Shown: in pieces, positions 33,551-37,496 of the stretch
Layout of the letters: each line of letters begins with the position of its first letter
How positions within the stretch are numbered: position 1 is the first letter of the stretch
Source: Massilibacteroides sp.
GTDB taxonomy: Bacteria; Bacteroidota; Bacteroidia; Bacteroidales; Tannerellaceae
Assembly (NCBI GenBank): GCA_028708075.1
Contig: JAQVZS010000005.1
Coordinates: 68,553 to 106,048 of the forward strand
Reading direction: 5' to 3'
DNA length: 37,496 nucleotides
Position numbers and translations under genes: made by a program
Notes under the pieces: generated by a model
Seen by the model: the letters and a program-made list of their open reading frames with translations, nothing else
Databases searched by the model: none
What the model was told of the DNA's origin: nothing

Positions 33551-34630
33551 ATGAAAAAAATGATTTGGAAGCCAATTGTGCTTTTTCTTCTGTTCGTATG
33601 CACCTTACCGCTTCAGGCGCAGGAAAAATACGAAGCTCCGGAATTATCCGATCCCGATTCTTGGTCGGTCGTTTTATTTCCTGATCCGCAAACCTATGTG
33701 AAATTTTCCCGAAACCAAGGAATCCTGGATTTGATGACGGCTTGGACAGCTGAAAATGTGGAAAAATTGAATGTCGGTTTTGTGATGTGTACAGGCGATA
33801 TGGTCGAACAAAACAATTTATTAAATCCGGATGGAAAATATGTTAACGTAAGTAGTCCGAAACAGTGGGAAGCCGTATCCAAAGCGTTCGGACGTTTCGA
33901 CGGTCGTGTCCCGTATATCGTAACTACCGGCAACCATGATTTTGGGATCCTCAGTGCGGAAAACAGACGCACGCATTTTGATGACTATTTTACCCCGGAC
34001 AAGAACCTTTTAAACGCGAAAATTTTGCGTGATGTCGGTCTGACGGAAGAGGGAGTTCCTACATTAAGAAATGCTACGTATGAATATACAACTCCGCAAG
34101 GGAAAAAAATCTTGATCCTTGTTCTTGAGTTTGCTCCCCGTGATGCCGCTATTGAATGGGCGAAAGGCATTGTCGCGCAGGATAAATACAAGGAACACGA
34201 AGTTTTCCTGCTTACTCATTCCTATATGAATTCGGATAATGAGCGCTTTGTAAAGGAAGGATATAAGGTGGAAGATGCCAACTACGGTGCCGCAATCTGG
34301 GAAAAACTGATTCAGCCGGCTTCGAATATCCGCCTGGTTTTTGCCGGCCATATTGGTGCTCCGAACGAACCGAAGAAACACATCGGTTTCCGTACTGATT
34401 TGAACGTTGCCGGGAAAAAAGTTACGCAAATGGTCTTTAACGCACAGGCTTTGGGCGGAGGTTGGCATGGAAATGGTGGCGACGGCTGGTTACGTATCCT
34501 TGAATTTTTGCCCGACGGGAAAACCGTGAAAGTGAAAACGTTCTCTCCATTATTTGCGATTTCGCCTTCGACACAACATTTGGCGTGGCGCCGGGAAGCT
34601 TGCGACGAGTTTACGTTTATGATCGATTGA
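33551..34630 (+). CDS. Secreted calcineurin-like metallophosphoesterase
   Basis: The 359-residue protein has a signal peptide (residues 1 to about 23, ending PLQAQ) and the ordered metal-binding blocks of the calcineurin-like superfamily. These are FPDPQTYV (Asp plus a Gln in place of the usual His), CTGDMVEQNN, TTGNHDFG, LLTHSYMN and FAGHIGAP. These ligands hold a two-metal centre that hydrolyses phosphoesters, here in the periplasm or outside the cell. The substrate cannot be told. The gene has its own promoter and is the last clearly intact housekeeping-like gene before the degraded stretch. Confidence 0.9.
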   Translation: MKKMIWKPIVLFLLFVCTLPLQAQEKYEAPELSDPDSWSVVLFPDPQTYVKFSRNQGILDLMTAWTAENVEKLNVGFVMCTGDMVEQNNLLNPDGKYVNVSSPKQWEAVSKAFGRFDGRVPYIVTTGNHDFGILSAENRRTHFDDYFTPDKNLLNAKILRDVGLTEEGVPTLRNATYEYTTPQGKKILILVLEFAPRDAAIEWAKGIVAQDKYKEHEVFLLTHSYMNSDNERFVKEGYKVEDANYGAAIWEKLIQPASNIRLVFAGHIGAPNEPKKHIGFRTDLNVAGKKVTQMVFNAQALGGGWHGNGGDGWLRILEFLPDGKTVKVKTFSPLFAISPSTQHLAWRREACDEFTFMID

Positions 34631-34642
34631 AAACGGACAAAC

Positions 34643-34658
34643 TGTTCGTTTTCGAACA
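34643..34658. repeat. Dyad TGTTCG-N4-CGAACA, possible enhancer site or terminator
   Basis: A perfect 6-4-6 palindrome lies 12 bp after the metallophosphoesterase stop, nested inside a wider 8-bp inverted repeat (ACAAACTG at 34637-34644 with CAGTTTGT at 34675-34682). It lies about 70-86 bp upstream of the start point predicted for the sigma-54 promoter at 34703, a distance suited to a binding site for an NtrC-type activator. It could equally end the upstream transcript, though it has no T-run. Confidence 0.4.
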
Positions 34659-34702
34659 ATAAATTTATTTGTATCAGTTTGTTTATTAGCAATTTAATTC
34701 CA

Positions 34703-34718
34703 TGGCATGGCTTTTGCC
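34703..34718 (+). promoter_or_regulatory. Sigma-54 (-24/-12) promoter ahead of the TolC stub
   Basis: TGGCATGGCTTTTGCC fits the sigma-54 consensus TGGCAYRNNNNTTGCW at every position but the last weak one, with GG and GC exactly 10 nt apart. The predicted start is near 34729, about 20 nt before the ATG at 34750. It is enclosed by an 11-12-bp inverted repeat (34691-34702 with 34728-34739). A broken NtrC-type activator gene lies 1.3 kb downstream, which supports the call. Confidence 0.7.
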
Positions 34719-34749
34719 TTTTTGCTGTGGAATTAAATTTTTGCAAAAA

Positions 34750-34917
34750 ATGAAATGGATATATATCTCTTTTTTTTGTGTTTTATTTGTGGCCAGTCTG
34801 TGGGGAAATGGGAAAAAAAACATTCGTCTGACACTAAATGAAGCCATTATCTTGGCGCAATTGCAATCGGTCGACGTCGCTGTTTTTGCGAATTCAGATA
34901 AATGTGCAATAACGTAA
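34750..34917 (+). pseudogene. 5' stub of a TolC-family outer-membrane efflux protein
   Basis: The stub encodes about 55 residues: a signal peptide (MKWIYISFFCVLFVASLWGN) and then RLTLNEAIILAQLQSVDVAV, the conserved opening of TolC-type efflux proteins in which the first helix begins LTLxEAIxLAxxQS. After that the similarity stops and the frame ends at 34917. Full-length relatives have more than 400 residues, so nearly all of the gene is gone. The sigma-54 promoter is still in place upstream. In Bacteroidales such TolC genes often sit with HlyD/ABC export genes and a sigma-54 activator/kinase pair, and relics of the latter follow at 36058-37059. Confidence 0.7.
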
Positions 34918-35123
34918 AGAGTTCGTATTTCCATTTACTGAAAAGCTACAGCCGGATACAGAGGTTGAATAAGATATTTTCGTTCGGGTTTTACTTCGCA
35001 AGCATTTAGTATTTCACTGACCCTATTTTTAAATTAAGCCCTACAATATTCTCCCTTTCTTTTGTTATTTCAAAAACATTCTCTAAGTTTGTAACAGTCT
35101 AAAGATCACTACATATAGTGTAA

Positions 35124-35324
35124 AGAGTAACAGACAATACTCATAATTGGTTTTGCAATGGCTATCATAGTTGGACGCAAGGAAAAGGAGGATATTTAAA
35201 TCTTCATATGAGATGGGGTTACAATGGTAATTACGATGGCTGGTTTGGATATGGTAACTTTAGCGTGGGAAACAGCAGCTTTAACTATGATAATAGAATA
35301 ATTTATGGAATATACCCCAATTAA
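35124..35324 (+). pseudogene. C-terminal fragment of a C10 (streptopain-type) cysteine peptidase
   Basis: The open frame reads HNWFCNGYHSW, then LNLHMRWGYNGNYDGWF and FNYDNRIIYGIYPN before TAA. This is the layout of the end of C10 peptidases: the catalytic His in HxW(V)xDGY, then the N/RWGWxGxxDGxF glycine-tryptophan block, then FNYxxxxIxxIxP. The catalytic Cys domain and propeptide are absent and stops occur just upstream (35121), so this is a fragment without a start. No trace of the missing part was found in 34918-35123. The small lipoprotein gene starts 5 bp after its stop. Confidence 0.7.
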
Positions 35325-35329
35325 ATATT

Positions 35330-35797
35330 ATGAAAAGAATTTATATATTATGCCTTGTCAGTAGCCTACTTTCATGCTCTGAGGAGAAAATATCGGATTT
35401 TACATTTCCTGATATAGACATTGAATTTTACTTAAAAGCTTCAGATGGGATAGACTTATTGAATCCAGAAAACGAACAAGCGCTCACAGAAACGGATATA
35501 TCCATTTACTATTTGGATAATATAAACGGCGATAACAAGGTAAAAGTGGATCAAAACGTCTATTCTATTTCTTATATTGATACAACTCATTTGTATAGAT
35601 TTAGAACTTTAGTAAATGAAAAAACTTCAAATAACTATTCCTATACAACTATTAAATGGGGTAATAGAGGTGAGGACACGATTAAATGCAGCATAAAGCA
35701 ACCTTACCATATTAAACAAATCGACACAGTATGGATTAACAACAAACTTATCTGGGAATTTCAGGAAGGCCCAAGAGTTTTCAATCTTATTAAATAA
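35330..35797 (+). CDS. Small lipoprotein of unknown function, linked to the C10 peptidase fragment
   Basis: This is an intact 155-residue protein with a lipoprotein signal (MKRIYILCLVSSLLSC, Cys16). The mature part looks beta-rich. It has DLLNPENEQALTETDISIYYL near residue 42 and KWGNRGEDTIKCSI then VWINNKLIWEF near the end, a pattern I recognise from uncharacterised Bacteroidales lipoproteins, some of them beside C10 peptidases. It starts 5 bp after the peptidase fragment, so the two were probably one operon. A role as inhibitor or partner of the protease is possible but unproven. With the peptidase and its promoter gone, its expression is doubtful. Confidence 0.75.
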   Translation: MKRIYILCLVSSLLSCSEEKISDFTFPDIDIEFYLKASDGIDLLNPENEQALTETDISIYYLDNINGDNKVKVDQNVYSISYIDTTHLYRFRTLVNEKTSNNYSYTTIKWGNRGEDTIKCSIKQPYHIKQIDTVWINNKLIWEFQEGPRVFNLIK

Positions 35798-36057
35798 TTT
35801 TGTATAAAAAATTTACTTTTTATTGTTGTTTGGCGGCTTGCTAATACCATGGTTGCCGGACAAGTAAAATGCTTCATGTATTTGTCTCCATTGTACTTGG
35901 GCACAACACGATTGAAGGTTAAAGTTATAAATTCAAGTTCGTTAGCTCGAAAAAAGACTGTAACTGGCTAAATTTCAAATATTTCAAAGAGTTACTTTAG
36001 ATTTTAATGGGACGGCAATGATAAAAAATAGTACGTTTGAAATAAAATAGAAAGTTT
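35798..36057 (+). other. Non-coding stretch between lipoprotein and regulator relic
   Basis: This 260-bp stretch has no gene, promoter or repeat that I can support. Short open pieces are present (for example MYLSPLYLGTTRLKVKV in one frame near 35877) and may be debris of a lost gene, but I cannot assign them. Confidence 0.4.
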
Positions 36058-36480
36058 ATGATATTAGTTATCGATGACGATTCCTCGGTATGCTCTTCTC
36101 TTTCATTTCTTTTGAAACGTGCCGGATTCGAACCGGAAACGGTTTCCGGACCGTAGGAGGCGCTTGCCGTGGTGCGTCAGACGGGGCCGCAACTTATTTT
36201 GATGGATATGAATTTTACCCTCACTACGACAGATGAAGAAGGAATTCAATTGTTGCGGCAGGTAAAAGTTTTGCGTCCTGAAGTACCAGTTATTCTGATG
36301 ACTGCCTGGGGATCTATTTCCCTTGCCGTACAGGGAATGCGCGCCGGCGCGCTTTCTTTTCTGCAACGCCTTCCCTTTACCGGTAATATACGTGAATTAA
36401 AAACTTAGTTGAACGAGCCATCTTGATTTCTGGGAAGACGGTTTTGGATGCGCCTGAACGATTCAAACATTTACAAATGT
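36058..36480 (+). pseudogene. Remnant of an NtrC-family (sigma-54 activator) response regulator
   Basis: The ATG at 36058 opens a receiver domain (MILVIDDDSSVCSSLSFLLK). An in-frame TAG follows VSGP at 36154-36156. The frame then continues with LILMDMNF (phosphoacceptor Asp), VPVILMTAWGSISLAVQGMRAGA, and jumps straight to LPFTGNIRELK, the end of an AAA+ sigma-54 activator domain. Walker A and the GAFTGA loop are therefore deleted. After ELK the frame shifts: removing one base from an A-run explains why KNLVERAILISGKTVLDAPERFKHL reads in another frame. The C-terminal Fis-type HTH is missing. Three independent lesions show it is dead. It would have activated sigma-54 promoters like the one at 34703. 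Confidence 0.8.
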
Positions 36481-37059
36481 TCACATTCCTTTTTTGTAGA
36501 CCGAGGGTTTCAGCATCCTTTTTTTCTGATCGAGACTTTAACGCGCGAAGTGTTCGTGGCTGAACGAAAAGCTTACGAGAAGGTGATTCGCATGATCGCA
36601 CATGAGGTGAATAACACGACAGCCGGGATTATTTCCACACTGGATACGGTGATCGACACCTTTGAAGAACTGAGAGTATACACAGAAATACAGGATATAT
36701 TGCGTGTTTCCGTTGACCGTTGTTACAGTATGAGTATGCAAGAGCATATTTATACTACCATTCAGGTACAGTTTCCGTTGACCGTTGTTACAGTATGAGC
36801 CGGTTTATTACGGGCTTTGCCGATGTGGTGCGGACAGGAGGGAATTCCCCGCCCGCTATCCATTGAGGTGGCGGATACTGGAAAAGGGATCACCCGCGAA
36901 GTAGAGTCCAAACTTTTTAGCCCGTTTTTTTCGACTAAACCGAACGGTCAAGGTCTTGGCCTGATTTTTATCCGTGAAGTGCTGCTCAAACATAACTGTA
37001 CGTTCTCGCTTCATACGTATGCCGACGGACTCACCCGCTTCTGCATTTTGTTTGAGTAA
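36481..37059 (+). pseudogene. Remnant of a sensor histidine kinase paired with the NtrC-type regulator
   Basis: The readable pieces are DRGFQHPFFLIETLTREV and ERKAYEKVIRMIAHEVNNTTAGI (H-box with intact His). A dimerisation helix ends DRCYSMS, then RFITGFADVVR and, in another frame, SIEVADTGKGIT (G1 box) and FSTKPNGQGLGLIFIREVLLKH (F and G2 boxes). A 65-bp duplication interrupts the frame between CYSMS and RFITG, and the N-box region between ADVVR and the G1 box is missing. The N-terminal sensor part is also gone, fused onto the regulator relic. Only scattered motifs survive, so no kinase can be made. Confidence 0.8.
36706..36799 (+). repeat. 29-bp direct repeat (65-bp period) inside the kinase pseudogene
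   Basis: The 29 bases at 36706-36734 recur exactly at 36771-36799, separated by 36 bp of unrelated sequence. Each copy starts with TTTCCGTTGACCGTTG one base in. Deleting one 65-bp period restores the reading CYSMSRFITGFADVV, so the repeat marks an insertion or duplication that shifted the frame. Confidence 0.9.
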
Positions 37060-37265
37060 AAAACAAAAAGACTTGTTTTTGTTGTGTTTTGTGTTAAAAT
37101 GGTTTTGATCTTAAAGAGGAGTTTTGACGCCTTTTCCCAAATCAAACGAAGTCTTTATCCGCTTTTGGCATGCTTTTGCGTACGGGGCTAAAAAAAGCGT
37201 TAAATGGCTTTTCTGCTTTTTTTAAAAACCGAAAAACCACTTTTTAGGAGACTAAAAATAGGGGT

Positions 37266-37337
37266 AAAAAAAATCATACCTAAGGTTTTAAAAAAAGATA
37301 GGTATTGTTTTTTAAAACCTTAGGTATGATTTTTTTT
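37266..37337. repeat. 30-bp perfect inverted repeat with 12-nt loop
   Basis: Arm 37266-37295 is the exact reverse complement of 37308-37337. The arm has a core TCATACCTAAGGTTTT flanked by A-runs. The loop also contains TAGGTAT, the same heptamer as in the right arm, so the motif appears three times. Both outer ends give a run of eight or nine U on the outgoing transcript, so the structure could end transcription from either side. It might also be a small mobile or repeat element. Confidence 0.9.
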
Positions 37338-37442
37338 TAAGATCGGGACGGATTCTTGGCTCCTATCCCAAATTTGAAAAATCATCTCGATGGGGGAAAA
37401 ACGAGGTGCTGAACATTGAAAATTACCTCTTTTTTGTTAAAT

Positions 37443-37482
37443 TCAAAATGTTTATTATTCTGTTAAAAATAAAACATTTTGA
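37443..37482. repeat. 11-bp inverted repeat near the right edge
   Basis: TCAAAATGTTT (37443-37453) is mirrored by AAACATTTTGA (37472-37482) around an 18-nt AT-rich loop. It may be an operator or a terminator for whatever lies beyond the window, and the sequence alone does not decide. Confidence 0.6.
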
Positions 37483-37496
37483 TATTATAGCCATTT

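Larger units (their letters stand above)
37060..37496 (+). other. Non-coding right end of the window
   Basis: These 437 bases hold no gene that I can support. They are very A/T-tract rich and contain three inverted repeats: 37241-37258 (TTTTTAG/CTAAAAA, 4-nt loop), 37266-37337 (30-bp stem) and 37443-37482 (11-bp arms). A sigma-54-like TGGCATGCTTTTGC at 37166-37179 has one base too few between its GG and GC. Confidence 0.5.

Noticed and set aside
34064-34746. Two overlapping minus-strand open frames of 134 and 144 codons
   Set aside because: They lie opposite the metallophosphoesterase, whose five metal-binding motifs are intact, and they look like chance frames.
36169-36408. ATG-less or internally started 79-residue response-regulator-like protein
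   Set aside because: It is the part of the broken regulator after the TAG. It lacks the first acidic strand and fuses to a fragment of the AAA+ domain, so it is listed as part of the pseudogene.
1-37496. tRNA, rRNA, transposase or phage genes
   Set aside because: I looked for them while reading both strands and saw none that I could support.

Overview
The window comes from a Bacteroidales chromosome (Bacteroidota). The evidence is the pair of SusC-type TonB-dependent receptors, a SusD lipoprotein, a hybrid two-component regulator, a FecR/ECF-sigma pair, and several upstream regions with the Bacteroidota promoter signature (TTTG, about 19-22 nt, TAnnTTTG). Base composition is moderately AT-rich. 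Genus cannot be fixed by reading alone; a Parabacteroides/Tannerellaceae-like member is a guess.

Region 1 (1-21320) is glycan-acquisition DNA. A SusC receptor without an STN domain (cut by the left edge) is divergent from a 1331-residue hybrid two-component regulator (HTCS). The same strand then carries a GSCFA-domain protein, a DUF4965/glutaminase-A-like lipoprotein, a lipoprotein with two complete GH43 propellers, and a secreted GH2 enzyme. A bidirectional terminator ends this run against a convergent ECF-sigma / FecR / SusC (with STN domain) / SusD operon. The glycosidase cluster therefore sits between two uptake systems with different control logic. The HTCS has lost every key phosphotransfer residue I could align: the HisKA His is Asn821, the N-box Asn is Ala936, the G1 Asp is Cys964, the receiver Asp is Glu1132, and one acidic-pocket Asp is Ser1090. 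The sensor propeller and AraC-type DNA-binding domain look intact. This is the most interesting observation in the window.

Region 2 (21422-32509) is mostly housekeeping: menA, a gluconate-5-dehydrogenase-like SDR, the bifunctional NAD(P)HX repair enzyme, a small membrane protein, a PlsC-type acyltransferase, a Wzi-like outer-membrane protein, the rpsF-rpsR-rplI operon with a textbook promoter and terminator, a cell-wall amidase with a SPOR-like tail, an MlaD/MCE protein, and dnaA.

Region 3 (32510-37496) is decaying DNA around a few intact genes. A nonsense-mutated, internally deleted stub of an NCS2 purine permease follows a DUF5020 outer-membrane protein. After an intact metallophosphoesterase there is a consensus sigma-54 promoter in front of a TolC 5' stub, then the C-terminal fragment of a C10 (streptopain-type) peptidase followed by an intact small lipoprotein, then wrecked remains of an NtrC-type (sigma-54 activator) response regulator and its histidine kinase. 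The promoter type and the dead regulator match, so this looks like the fossil of one sigma-54-controlled efflux locus. The last 437 bases are non-coding and hold a 30-bp perfect inverted repeat.
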